Shown here: positions 45,560 through 63,598 of the stretch, one piece after another | How the letters are laid out: every line of letters starts with the position of its first letter | Position numbering within the stretch: position 1 is the first letter of the stretch | Assembly: GCA_015179025.1 (NCBI GenBank) | Contig: WHUX01000083.1 | Location: forward strand, 167,759 to 231,758 | Origin: Terfezia claveryi | Lineage: Eukaryota > Ascomycota > Pezizomycetes > Pezizales > Pezizaceae | DNA: 64,000 nucleotides | Direction of reading: 5' to 3' | The notes under the pieces: model-generated | Told to the model about the DNA's origin: nothing | Databases searched by the model: none | What the model saw: the letters and a program-made list of their open reading frames with translations, nothing else | Program-made: the position numbers and the translations under genes

Positions 45560-48500
45560 GTTGACGGCCTGGATGCGGTCGGTCAATTGCAGCCCCCAAA
45601 TTTGAAGATGTTGTTGGGACCCGCAACACCGGTTGAAGTGGAAAGGAGGCAGATTGTCTAAGGGTATCGCCGCCTTTGTCGTTTATAGTGTTTAATGAGA
45701 CTGCGGGATTTGCATTTGGGGTTTACATCTGTTAAACCACCAAACAAATAGGAAAAACTTCCCAGATACCATATGCGTTGTTCTTCATTCTGCGTTGTCG
45801 TTTAGGTACTGCTTTATTGCCTCCTTGCTGCAACTTACACACTATGCACATTTACCTACCATATGGTCTAAAGTAGTCTGTACATGTATAATGGAAGGGG
45901 GGAGAAGGGCCGAGGAGGAGCCAGCTAAGCAACTATACAGTACCCGCCCATGTAATGTGACTGAAACATAATGGCAGTCACTAGCCTGCCTGGCACCCAT
46001 CTGCGTTCACAATAAGCATTCCATTCTCGCCTCTTCATGCACAATCTATCTTGCCAACTCTTCTGTGGTGCGTATAGATTAGCGTGAGTACCGCTCATTA
46101 CCTCTTTGATACATCTGTTGCGGATCACCATCAAGTTGATATTAATAGTACCAGACATGATACTGAACGAACGAATGGATAACACACTGCAGTAGTCTTT
46201 GGGACAAAATACCTATCACACATTGCAGATTTTGTCGAACTATCTGTTTCATATCTCTTTTACATGTCTTGTCTATTTTACCTCTGTATCGCAGCTCCAT
46301 TGCCTTATTTAGTCCCGTCGTTTTGTCGCCTAATCTGCCTTCTTTGTCTGTAGTGCTACGTATTTGTATTTGCTTTTGTTGTTAAAAGCAGGTGATTTGC
46401 AACCCATGACCTTTGATCACGCTATCGTGGCCTCTCTATCCAGTTATTCATCAATCCGGCGACACAATCACTGGCCAAGGGCGTCACTTCACAGTGCCCT
46501 CCCCCCTTTCCAAATTTGAACTTCTATATGTACTGTACTTCACCTATGTGCAACGTAGCCAGGTCATGAATATGTATGCGGTTGGCAGATAATCCCTTAA
46601 TCCCCCGATCCCTCCCCCCACGCACTTATTGCGAAAGAAGAAAACATATATACAGAATAGGAAGTGAAAAAAAGTAAAAAGGACTCTTTGTTCTTGTCGA
46701 CCCTTCGTGTAGGTACAGTATGGAAAAGTACGTGACGTGACTCAAGCAGGTAAAGAGGCTCAAACATTATAGAATAAAATTTTATAGCTTTGTATCGGTA
46801 CAGACGATGTATGGATGTGTAATCGCAGTTTGAACGGGGGTCAATATCACATCTCCAGAGAATAAATATATATATATATAAAAGAGGAGTGAAAACTTAT
46901 GTAATTCCTTCATTAATGATAAACCTTTGCGGTAAATTATGAGTGGCGCCGAGAACTACAAGATGGAAATTGGGGTCTCCGTTCTTCGCCTCTCGTTTTC
47001 TATTGAGCTAGTCTGGTTGGCACTATTGAGCAGTCGTCAGTCGTCCGCGATGGAAAGCCCGAATCTTGAATTTCCTGAAACCGTGAACCCTACAAAAAAG
47101 CAACACAACACAACTGCAGCCATAACCTTGTAGGTAAATTATCCTCAACTAGCGATCTGACCGGCAATAACCATACCAATGCCCACCAAATCCCCCGGGT
47201 CTCCGCGGGAGCGGAGAACAAGGTAAAGCGCAGATTACATTTGTTGATAATGGATGGGGGTCAAACTGTCAAAACTAAAGAGGAAGTTTAATCACCTGTA
47301 CCACCCCTCCTATCGATCCGGCTGATCCCATGACCGGCCATGTGAATGAATGACTAAATGCGGTATTGATGTAAAACGGAAAAGTGTTATATCCATCTTG
47401 CGGTTGTCATGATCACATCAGATTCCTTCGACTTTTCTTTTTCTTCCATGGAAAAGGAAATCTACGTAGTCCCTGCTCAAAATCAATGCACGTATTGGAT
47501 AAAGATAGGTACTTATATGCACAAATCGCTAAATGTATGCAAGTCCCCGTAGATCCGGTACTATCGAAATGCGGGGACGAATAGAAATTAACTTGTCCGT
47601 AGGGGCGAGGGCCCGGGAGCATCCTTATAGCCGAGATCACGCGTGGCACGTCACATTCATCTCACGAAGAGTTAGCCTGTGATGTTCAATCGATCAATCA
47701 GAGCATTCCGTCGCCGTTATTACAAAGTAGCTGGTGCCAGAGAGCAATCAAGCAGGCAAGCAGGCAAGCAGTCTTATTCCCGATTCCTTGTAGGTAGATA
47801 GAGTGTAGATATGTACTCTGTATACGTGTATGTCATGTGGTCAAAAAGGTGTCCCGGCCGCGGCATTGCATGAGCATTAAGTACTTTATTTTTTCCCAGC
47901 CAAGGGGTATAATAATAAATGAAAAAAAAAAAAGTATACTGCTACAGTTGGAGCTCAGATTGGTTTGAGCTAGGCTACAAAATTGAAAAAGTTTAAAGAA
48001 GATCCCACCTCGGCAAGACTGGTAAAAAGATGACAGTCAATAGACTCCCCAAGTGATCTGACGCAGGCATTAGGCCTTGCCTCCCGGTTCCCCGAAACGC
48101 CACTAGGATATATGCAAAATCAGTGAACGCCATGCCATGGTAAATGAAAGCACTATCGACAACCACAGAGGCAATACCAGCAAAATCCCCAAGAACCCCT
48201 CGAAAGCGGATACGTATTTATTGGCGAAATTGACCCACTCCCCGTTGTCCAAGAGCACCTCTGGGCCCCGAATCCACCTTGGCCCCTGTGTACCCCAGAG
48301 ATGGTTAAGTGTTTATTGCGTAAGACTCACAGGTGCATCGATCTTGTGGTACGATCGGTTGAACTGCACGGTTATAACGTTAGATTTCAGTCATGTTGTT
48401 TTGAGGCATTCTCGTTAAAATGCCTCATCAATCCTGGAGCAATGTTTAATGCCATCTCTCTCTTCTGTCATTGCTTTCCTTTCCTTCTTCTGTCTACCTG

Positions 48501-48685
48501 TTAGGCAGTTGTCCACTCCTCCTCCTCGTATCCACTCACTCCTTTACTTCCTATCCATGACCACCATATCCTTGTAAGGCTTGAGTTCACAGGTAAAACA
48601 ACAAGGCCTGATGATATCCATCGCGGGTCCTCATGGGGATATTCGGACGGGCTCCAGGAGTGACAGCTCATCGGATATGGGAAAA
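45560..48685. other. Gene-poor 3.1 kb region
   Basis: This stretch lies between the 3' ends of VPS26 and the zinc-finger gene. It holds a short TA repeat at about 46864-46882, a CAAGCAGG triple repeat at about 47745-47772 and an A-run near 47921. Small frames (45925-46185, 46939-47133, 47384-47649, 48137-48504) carry no recognisable motif. No tRNA-like B box or transposon end was seen. It may be a long 3' UTR plus unannotated non-coding DNA. Confidence 0.5.
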
Positions 48686-51163
<2,478 letters not shown>

Positions 51164-52258
51164 GCTTGCTCAAGCTTGCAAGAGGGTACTGAACTTAAAA
51201 GCCTTTCCCCACGCTGGTAACGTTTGGTTCTTGGTGATTCACTGCTAGCTTTGCTGAAGAAACCCGAGGGTGAACGAATGACAGGGCCAATTAACTAACG
51301 TAAATCTTTTGTCGACGGGAATTCACAGCGTAAGGTGGCGGCACCTCCAGAGTGTAGTAAAGGAATACAAGAGATCTTGGGTATAAGGAAAAGAAATGAA
51401 GGTGCCTGACTGCAGCAGAGTGTCGCGTGGAGTGAAATGGTCCTGGAGCAGCGCATGTATCTGTGACCATACGGCGGCAACAATCAAACAGACGACTTAA
51501 GCCTTGCTTCCGAATCTCTGACCTGGGTGTAACTACCTTAACAAACAATACATCAAAGACTAGAACTTCGGAGTGTGATTTCCGACCGATTGTGCAGTGA
51601 TTTTCTATACAATGTGGGTTGTTTAGATAGTTTCCCCCCCCCGTAAGGCTGGTAGAGGAAGGGGACCCGGGGGGGGGTGGGGGTTGAGGGGAGTATGAAG
51701 TGCCCAGCGAGGGAGGATTTTGGCACTTACAAGGGATGGCTTACTTACAGTATGATGCTTGTAAGCGAGGGAACTATACGCAGATTGATATATACTCAAT
51801 AGTATGGGGGATGGGCTGCAATATAGTGAGGGCTCTAAAGGGCTTTGTGGGATGCAAATTTGCAAGTATCTGTGCCTGTGTGGCCTGTGTGGGATGTGCT
51901 GTAGTTTGCTAGGTTGACTGACACCCGGGGGGTTAGTTGCGTAGTTACGGTACTTGGGCAGCAGTAGTGCCACCGGGTGAGTAAGGAGCAAGCGAATGGA
52001 TTGGTTATTGCATGGCAATACAATAATATATTGTAGATAGAGGTACCACGAGTTTGTAACCTCAACGCAGTGGCAGTATCACAGCTTTTGTATTTGTTTC
52101 TCACCGGACGTCAACGGGCAGCGTGCATCGTCGTCGAGGATCCTCATGACAACCAGGGACAAGGTACTCTTGGCACGGGTCCCTATATATATGTGCAAAG
52201 CATCCCTTACATAACGCTCGGCTAGAGAGACAGCCTTCCCCAGTATCCTGTCCTCGCC
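51164..52258. other. Divergent promoter region
   Basis: This 1.1 kb separates the start of the zinc-finger gene (-) from the small myristoylated-protein gene (+). It contains a C-run at about 51632-51642 and a G-rich stretch at 51667-51690. Frames at 51291-51548 and 51623-52104 are unsupported. I see no zinc-responsive element I would trust. Confidence 0.55.
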
Positions 52259-52758
52259 ATGGGAAACATCTGTGGTAAAGCTTCTGATCCCGACACACCT
52301 TCTGCAGGCCGACGGCTCGGCTCTGGCCCCACGACCACGGGTGCCTCTAGTACATATGGCGGCGCACTAAACCAAAATCCCACCGCTCCCATTCCAACAG
52401 CACACAAGAAGTCGAGCTCGAAGCCGAAGGTGACAGGCCCCGGGAGAACTGTAGGGGAATCGGTATCTAGTGGTGGAGAAGATAGTGTGAGAGATGCACG
52501 GGAAGCTGCAGCAAGAGCAGCAGAGGTAGGTTACATTTCTGTAGAGTCTGGCTACTTCTGTGATCTGGGTAACTTGTTCCAAGTTTCTAACTGGATTGTA
52601 ATTTCACTTAGGCTCGTGAGCAAGCTGCTAAAGCAGCTGGCAAGGGCGCTCTGAGCTCGAAGCTGGACGTACAAAAGCGCCAGACGAGGAACCAGCAGAT
52701 TCAAGAACTCTCCCAACAGAAGAAAATAGACAATAATGAAGCAATAGCTTGGAATTAA
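52259..52758 (+). CDS. Small putatively N-myristoylated, palmitoylated protein
   Basis: Two exons (52259..52525 and 52612..52758) give 137 residues. The start MGNICGKASD is a classic N-myristoylation signal (Gly2) with a nearby cysteine for palmitoylation, so membrane attachment is likely. Residues 10-75 are Ser/Thr/Pro/Gly-rich and look disordered. The C-terminal half is helical and charged: DAREAAARAAEAREQAAKAAGKG, then KLDVQKRQTRNQQIQELSQQKK and a conserved-looking ending NNEAIAWN. The Arg/Ala helix resembles the VCP-interacting motif of SVIP-type proteins, which are also myristoylated, but the match is loose. I do not recognise a named family. It converges with PRP5 (281 bp between stops). 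Confidence 0.8.
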
Positions 52759-53039
52759 TAGAAGGTAGCTGTTGGAAGTGAAATGCTTTTTGTATAATGA
52801 GCAAAGCTTTTGGAATTCTGATGCTGCTTTCATTGGAGCCGTTTTGGTGATTTTCTCCTATGGACTACAGTCCCACATGTATATTTACGAAGGTACTCTA
52901 GAGAACTATGAGGTTTTCATCATCCAAGCATTTTTACAGTGCCATATAAGATATAGTTGAGAGATCTTTAAGGACAATTCTTCTTGATATCTATAGTATA
53001 ATCCAACGTTCTCCTAGCGAAACGTTCCGTCCTCCACAT

Positions 53040-56843
<3,804 letters not shown>

Positions 56844-57472
56844 TGGAGATGGTAGAGAGAACAGGATATATTGTTGAGATTTCCGGTATTTGGCGCTGGA
56901 AATATTCCTCTGGTAAGTTAGGAAGAGGCGTTGTGGCGAATAATTACTTGTGAGATAGCTAAGAGTTGGCTTAGTCATCTGATTGCCAAGCCCGACCAAG
57001 ATTCTTGCTACAAAAGAGTTCGTCCACCGCTTTGCGGCTCTTTTTCCTTTCCTCTTCATGTCTTAACTAGGCACCCATTAGAGTCTCGGATCAAACGATT
57101 TCCTTCAGTGTTTGTTCAGAAGTCTACGGACTGCTCCAGCGTGCTCACGGTGTCCTTAGAGGAGAAAACACTTCCCATGAAACTTGCTCTTGCAAGCCAA
57201 TGTTTTGGTTTCTGTAATGCGGGCACAGGTAGAAAGGGAAGTGTGAAATTTTGATGCCAAAGCGATTTTATTAGCAATCCGTTTCACCCTCTTCGTCCGA
57301 GGGGCTTGTGCTAACCAGACTACCCTCTTCGTACATATTCAATTTCATAGGGATATCTGTTGAAGATAGAGGTGTAGGGCACTAGTTGAAACCTCTGACA
57401 CTCATATCACACCACCAATATGGCCAGCCCCATAAGACGCCGAATTTACTAGGCTAATCATTCGTGCCGAAC
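56844..57472. other. Intergenic region upstream of PRP5
   Basis: These 629 bp hold the PRP5 promoter and the 3' end of the CMC4-like gene. Plus-strand frames at 56693-57254 partly overlap the PRP5 first exon in antisense and have no family resemblance. Nothing else is visible. Confidence 0.6.
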
Positions 57473-57861
57473 TCATCTTTGTTTTGTTTCTTTCAGCATC
57501 GCCCCACCCTCCTCTTTGCGTCGTTGAGAGATCTTCAGTTGCAAGAGTGACTCGGACGGGCAACAAACGCTCTTTGCATCTTTCCCTCTCCGCTTATAGA
57601 ATTCCGCGCAGCATTCATATAGAGCGTTTATAAGGTGAGAGCATTTGCTTTCATTATATTGATTTTTTGAGAGACAGTCTACGCTGTCGATATCAGCACA
57701 CCGCATTAACTTAAGCGAATCAGAAAGCATTTACTTGCCCTGAATTGCGCACTTTCATGATAATTCCCGTCAGCATTCATTTAGGTTTCACACAGCAGGC
57801 AGATCATACTCACTGCTCTAGGAAGACAAGGAGGATCCGCCTTTAATGCTTCCTCTAGGCT
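57473..57861 (-). CDS. CMC4: Cx9C mitochondrial protein Cmc4-like
   Basis: Cmc4 is a small twin-Cx9C protein of the mitochondrial intermembrane space, imported by Mia40. The well-supported exon (from about 57713 to 57473) encodes CLSKNQYNESKCSHLINALYECCAEFYKRRGKDAKSVCCPSE and LLQLKISQRRKEEGG. This tracks yeast Cmc4 closely, including the paired CC, KFY-like block and the CCP motif before LLxLK. An upstream exon (57861 to about 57813) encodes LEEALKADPPCLPRA before a GTGAGT donor, the usual N-terminal PPC context. The join through a TTAAG acceptor keeps frame but leaves two to three extra residues between the first cysteines, and I did not find the initiating ATG. The gene is divergent from SUMO. 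Confidence 0.68.
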
Positions 57862-58490
57862 CTATGCATATATGGCCAGTACTTAGTTTAGTGAAAACAA
57901 ATTCGAGGGTTTTGGTTCAGGGTAATTGGAAGTGACTGCAATGCTTTCATGAATATGATTGGGAATGCCATACCATTATGAATGATAGGATTTTGATGTA
58001 TATATCTGCTGGTCTTTTCGAGTTGCTAGTTTTGAATCGTTTGCTAATGTAAAGAAGGAAGTATGCGGTTAGAGCTCGAGAGAACTGGGAAAACCTTTGT
58101 GGACTTCTTCGCTTTGAAAAATCAGTAAATCGTACGCTAACTTACAGTTTCGAGCTGCACCTGGAATGTTGTGATACTGTCTATTTTAGAGCGGTCGATA
58201 GGCTTCGAATTCAGATTGAGGTCACTTGCTGCATTTTCGAATAATCTTGTTAATCTCGCGCTTTCGATGGCTATTACATAAGGACCGGATCATCTTAAGC
58301 TGTTGACTAAACGCCAAGCTTTGAGGTCCTCGCGTGAAGTTTGGGTGTCACGTTAAGCTAGCCTCCAGGCAAACTTCACCTTCGTTCCCTCTCCTTCACC
58401 TCAACCCAGACGTACAAACTTCCCCACCTCCTTACAATAGTATCAACACCCACCTCAACTTTGTGCTCGATCTCTCCTTCGAATCTCAAC
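57862..58490. other. Divergent promoter region of CMC4-like and SUMO genes
   Basis: These 629 bp lie between the 5' part of the CMC4-like gene and the SUMO ATG. It probably contains the missing first exon of the CMC4-like gene. Apart from a C/T-rich leader at about 58375-58480 before the SUMO start, I see no distinctive signal. Confidence 0.55.
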
Positions 58491-58876
58491 ATGTCGGATA
58501 ATGAATCTAGCTCACAACCACCCAAACCTGAAGACCAGCCCGAACATCTCAACATTAAGGTCACAGACGGTAATAATGAGGTCTTTTTCAAGATCAAGCG
58601 AACTACGCAACTCAAGAAGTTGATGGATGCATTTTGTGAAAGAAGTGGCAAGACGCAATCAAGTGTACGATTTCTGTATGATGGGTCAAGAGTGATGGGT
58701 ACAGACAGCCCTGTAAATGTAAGCTTTTCATCTGTGTTTGGCACCTCTTGCATGCAAACTCTCTTCCTGTCTTGTGCCACAACATATACTAATGATACCA
58801 ACCTTTATAGTTGGAGATGCAGGATGGTGATACTCTTGAGGTTCACCAGGAGCAAATCGGTGGCTACAGTTCCTAA
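58491..58876 (+). CDS. SMT3: SUMO (Smt3)
   Basis: SUMO is the ubiquitin-like modifier attached to lysines of nuclear proteins. Two exons (58491..58718 and 58811..58876) give a 97-residue precursor. Residues 1-18 are the flexible N-terminus. The beta-grasp fold follows (HLNIKVTDGNNEVFFKIKRTTQLKKLMDAFCERSGK; SVRFLYDGSRV; LEMQDGDTLEVHQEQIGG). The mature di-glycine is at 93-94 and is followed by YSS, which a Ulp1-type protease must remove. The region after exon 2 also has open sequence, but TAA directly follows YSS. The gene is complete and unusually compact. Confidence 0.95.
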
Positions 58877-59601
58877 GATCTCAACTCTCGATCCACATCT
58901 TCTTTAACCAGCACTGTTGTTATCTGGCTTTTTTTGCAGCTATCCAAATAATACGACAAGCCTCTCCCTCAACACCGTGTCAGTCACGTAACACTATTAC
59001 CTCGAGTTTCGGCATTGATGCTTCATACCTCCTATATGACACTCGTCCAGGCTCGAACTTTGGGTGGTTAGCACTTCTGATGGGCATAATTTGGTAGCTA
59101 GCGCAGTTTCAGAGGGGTAATGGGAAATATAGCAATGTATCTTTCACAATCTCAATTGTTCCAGTTTCTATTATGATTTGTAAGTGTTGAGGTAGCCTGG
59201 TTTGTTGAGGTTATATCTGAATTGTTGTGTTGTACAATCGCTTTCTAGATCAACAGATTTTAGTCTGCAGATCCAGAATACAAGTACTCCTTTCGACTGA
59301 GCTACGTTTACTTCAATTCATCTGGTGGCTTTTTTTCTCGGTTTCTTGTTGGTGCTCTAACTGTTTTCGTGCCCAGACCGAACCACATGGTGGTACCGGT
59401 AGTCTGGTCGGTGGATTGCTCGTGTTGCATTTGGAACCTGCTTATTCAGCGGCTTGGTGTACTACAAATTACATAGAGGGCAGCTTCCCAAAGCTTACTA
59501 AGGCAATGCCTGCCAAACCTCTTCCAGCTAAAAATAAATCCTTGACATTTTGACATAACTGAGAGAAGTAGGACTCCAAAAAGAAAACTTTGGTATCCAC
59601 T
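58877..59601. other. Intergenic region between SUMO and DPP3
   Basis: These 725 bp, between two genes on the same strand, should hold the SUMO 3' UTR and the DPP3 promoter. The plus-strand frame at 59227-59553 has no family resemblance. No repeat stands out. Confidence 0.6.
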
Positions 59602-62116
59602 ATGTCTCTCCAGGCAGCTGCGCATGCAAGTTCTTTTCACTTTTCTCCATATGTTTTTCCGGATAAGAGTTATGTATACTAACGTGGCGTATTATAGTAC
59701 CTTGCGGACTCATCGCCTGCTATATGCCGCCTTGAGATCGAGCCTCATTTCTCCAATCTGAAGCCCAAAGAGAAGCTATACGCTCATTACATTTCCAAAG
59801 CCGCATTCTTTGGCACCCGAGTAACAATGAGACAAATCTCTCCAGAGAGTGAGACTATATTTGATCTTATTATGAGTCAATACAAGGCAGTAGGTGGAGA
59901 CTGGAAGAAGCTTGGTGCGGAGACGGGAGTTAGTGAAGAAGCAGTGCAGCTATGGCTGGAGTATGCCGCTTGTCTCTTGGGAAATTCGGGAAACTATAAG
60001 GTAAGTGATATTTGCCCATGAGGCTGTAAATGTAGGATAGGGTAGTAAGGGTTAAGGCTTACTCTGAGACGAACAGAGCTTTGGGGATTTGAAATTTATA
60101 CCTAGAATCTCGAAGGAAGATTTGGAAACGCTTGCGTCATACACAGAAGAGACAAAGGCTCTTTATAATGCTATTGAAGAGCCACTGTACTCTATAGTCC
60201 CAGATGAACAAAACTTACTCGGCTTTCCGGATGCAGGTCACATGAGCACCTACTATCCAGATTCTCCCAGTATTACCAAACCAGAAATTGAGGCTATACA
60301 GGCCTTTATGATAGAGAAGAACCTGCTTCCAGAAAATACCCGTCTGAAGAAGATTGACAATAATGTGACTATCGAGTACCAACTTTTGAAGGCTTCTGCC
60401 TCAACATGTCCACAGTCTGCGGACGAAATTACGGAATATACTTTGCCCGAGGGCAAGACCCTTGAAGGAAGAAAACTGAAGATTGTATATGGTGATTATA
60501 GCAAGGAAATGAGAGCTATATCCGATAATCTAGACAGGGCAGTGGAATACGCAGCAAATGATACCCAACGTAACATGCTTGAGGAATACAGGCGCTCCTT
60601 CTGTGTGGGCAGTTTGGAAGCCCATAAAGAAAGCCAAAAATACTGGGTCAAAGATATTGGCCCAAAGGTTGAGGTTAACTTGGGTTTTATCGAGACTTAC
60701 AGAGATCCTGCTGGGGTAAGAGGTGAATGGGAAGGTTTTGTGGCAATGGTGAATGAAGAGAGAACAAAGGCATTTGGGGAGTTGGTCAAGAAGGCAGAAG
60801 TGTTTATCCCAAGGCTTCCATGGGGCAACGATTTCGAGAAAGATAAATTCCTGAAGCCTGATTTTACAAGTCTTGAAGGTAAATGAAATAACCTGCTTTG
60901 AGTTATTGAGTGCTAAAAATACCATAGTTTTGACTTTTGCTGGCAGTGGGATTCCGCGGGTATAAATATTCCTAACGTAAGTTCCAGCAAAATATTTAGA
61001 ATTTTTTTTTTGATACTTATTGGCTGGTTCTAGTACGATGACATACGGCAAACGATTGGATTCAAGAACGTTTCCCTCGGAAATGTTCTCTCAGCTAAAG
61101 CTCCAAACGAGAAGATTACGTTCATTCAAGAAAAGGATCTCGCACTTTATGAAAAACTTCGAGGCCCAGCCTTTGAGGTTCAAGTAGGACTACATGAGCT
61201 TCTCGGACATGGTACTGGAAAACTTTTAAGCGAGCTCACCCCTGGGAATTACAATTTCGATATCAGCAACCCACCAATAAATCCATTGACAAAGGAGAAG
61301 GTCACCACATGGTACAAGCCAGGTCAGACTTGGGGTAGTGTGTTTGGTGGCGTGGCCGCAAGCTATGAAGAGTGTAGGCATCTGTCCTCGTATTTAATTT
61401 AAGGTTACTAATTTTGCTCTAGGCAGAGCGGAATGTGTCGCAATGTACCTTGGAGGAGACGCAGATATTCTTGAGATCTTTGGGTTCGGGGAACACAGTC
61501 ATATCAAAGGGGAAGATGGTGCGTATGCTTTATATTCTCTTGTGAGACAGCTCTGACGTTACCCCAGTCTTATATATCGAATACCTGTCTATGGCGAGAG
61601 CGGGTCTCCTTGCGCTTGAACAATGGGATCCTAAATCAAAGGCATGTTCATCGATCTACTTTCCAACCATACCAACCAGCCTAACCTCCTAAACCACAGA
61701 AATGGGGTCAAGCACATATGCAAGCTCGTTTCTCGATCTTGAAATGCTTCCTAGAAGTTGGTGACGGGTTTGTCAAGCTGACATCCACCAAACCCGACCA
61801 TGATGATCTCGCCATTGATCTTGACCGGAACAAGATTGAGTCTTATGGGAAACCTGCAGTTGGACTATACCTACAGAAGCTGAGCATCTACAAGTCCATT
61901 GCAGATGTCGACGCAGGAACAAAGTTGTACGCTGAGATGACTGCGGTGGGGGAGGAAATGGCGGCATATAGAGATATTGTTTTGAGGAAGAAACAGCCTA
62001 GGAAACAGTTTGTGGAAGCAAATACGTTCTTGAAGGAGGATGGAGGGGTGGAGTTGAAGCAGTATGATGCAACATGTGAAGGCTTGATTCAGAGTTATGT
62101 GGAGAGGGAGATTTAG
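59602..62116 (+). CDS. Dipeptidyl peptidase III (zinc metallopeptidase M49), one frameshift
   Basis: DPP III removes dipeptides from the N-terminus of short cytosolic peptides. Exons 2-8 are 59698..60000, 60077..60878, 60928..60976, 61034..61373, 61423..61518, 61568..61641 and 61700..62116. Exon 1 starts at the ATG at 59602, but its donor is uncertain; a TACTAAC branch site lies just before exon 2. The zinc site HELLGH and the third ligand block EECRAECVAMYLGGD are intact, as are ILPWGND-like, YDDIRQTIGFKNVSLGN and HMQARFSIL. Exon 4 is one base short: VLTFAGSGIP and AGINIPN are in different frames around 60955, so the assembled sequence cannot encode the enzyme. The intron after exon 7 begins with GC rather than GT. 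An assembly error is the simplest explanation for the frameshift. Confidence 0.85.
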
Positions 62117-62702
62117 ATTGGGAGATTTGTAGTACCTGCCTTAAAGGAATCTGGTACTTGAACAGGCTAGTCTCTGATTAGACCCTCAACGAGGAGAAGG
62201 AATCAATAAATTTGAGAGCTTAGAAGTTCTCAGCTGCATAAAATAACTACCTCGCTAAGCGCTCGATAATCATCCATGAGAAATTTACGGTCTGCTTTCG
62301 TCTAAGTTTGGTTGTACGATCCGCAGTGTGGCCTTAAGATAATTGTATTCAGGTTGGTTGTGGCCAGTGCATCGAGAGCTTTCTATCAATGTTGGTGGAG
62401 AACCCTGTTGAGGCAGAGGACAGGCAACAACAGCAGTCACCCTATCAAAATAGAACCAGCGGGTTCATGAAACGTTATATTATCGCTCTCCCATCAGGCT
62501 TTAGCAACCTATCGTGCATGAAACCTCGTTGCAGTGCTTAGCAAAGAATCCCAAGGTATCATCTCTGATTTGGGTAAGGCAATCATGTTTTTCCAATATC
62601 TCTTAACATGTGCCTCAATCCTACGTGTGCTTACCGGCGCCATAACAAAAGCAATATACATACAACCTCGTGTCCTGGATCAGGAGCCGCACAGTTGCAC
62701 AG

Positions 62703-62729
62703 TTTTTTTTTTTTTTTTTTTTTTTTTTT
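62703..62729. repeat. Poly-T run
   Basis: An uninterrupted run of 27 T. Its length is typical of retro-element tails or slippage, but no adjoining element is recognisable. Confidence 0.85.
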
Positions 62730-63040
62730 CATTGCAAAAATCCGGGTCTGTACCGAGAAGCATGAGCCCTGTTGTATTCCGGATAACTGAGTTCGTTTTG
62801 GGGGCTGAAGTAGTAATATGGAGTACATCAAACGATACATCAATCTGTACTCTGGGCATTGTTAAACTGATCTGATGTAAAGGTTCTCTTGATACCACGA
62901 GAACAGGTCAGTTCTAGTAAGAATGCAATCAAAGAAAAATTTTTTCTTTTTTTTTGGGGGTGGGGGTGGTTTATACCTTGGTTACCTTTCTAAGCTATGA
63001 GGGATTTAGCAACTTAGATTCTTGTCAATATTCTTGTTAA

Positions 63041-63083
63041 GTTACCATGGCAACCCGACAACTTCCGATGTTACCATAGCAAC
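63041..63083. promoter_or_regulatory. Pair of X-box (RFX/Crt1-type) sites
   Basis: Two 14-bp imperfect palindromes, GTTACCATGGCAAC (63041-63054) and GTTACCATAGCAAC (63070-63083), lie 29 bp apart in the same orientation. Both fit the RFX-family X-box (GTnnCCATrGnAAC), the operator bound by Crt1/Rfx repressors of DNA-damage genes in fungi. A weaker variant, GTAACGATAGCAAT, lies at about 63392. No target gene is visible to the right within the window. Confidence 0.5.
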
Positions 63084-63598
63084 CATTTGTTAGTAAATAA
63101 AAATAGCCGCACACTTATGGTTATGTACCATCAATACCTACCCCTTTTGCGCTCGCTCTCTACCTTTGAATATTTCTCAGAACACATCCAAAGTCTCACT
63201 ATAGATCCTCAGGATCAAGCTCCTCTTCAAACTCCAGAGTGCGTGTTATCTCATAGCGTAAATCAAACACAAATTACCGACTATTTTGAGCGCTATCCCA
63301 AGCTGCTGCCGCTGTACGTTGTTGGCGGCACTTAACATTTAACAATCAGAGCTTGCTAAACCTCTTTTAACTTTTAGGCTATTTCTGCTTAGTAACGATA
63401 GCAATAACATTAACAAGAAAAAGCTTGCTAAATCCCTCTAGTAACTAAGTAACTGTATATGCCTGATGTTAAATATGTAATGGGTAGCATACCAGACTAA
63501 TTTATTATAAACGTTTGGCTTTTTTTTTCTTTTCTTTTTGCATTAACTAAACTGGAAAATGAAAAAAAAAAAAAAAAAAAAAATCAAGTTAAACTTAC

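Noticed and set aside
61718..62116. Separate gene for the last 132 codons
   Set aside because: It is the final exon of DPP III, continuing in phase from KWGQAHMQARF.
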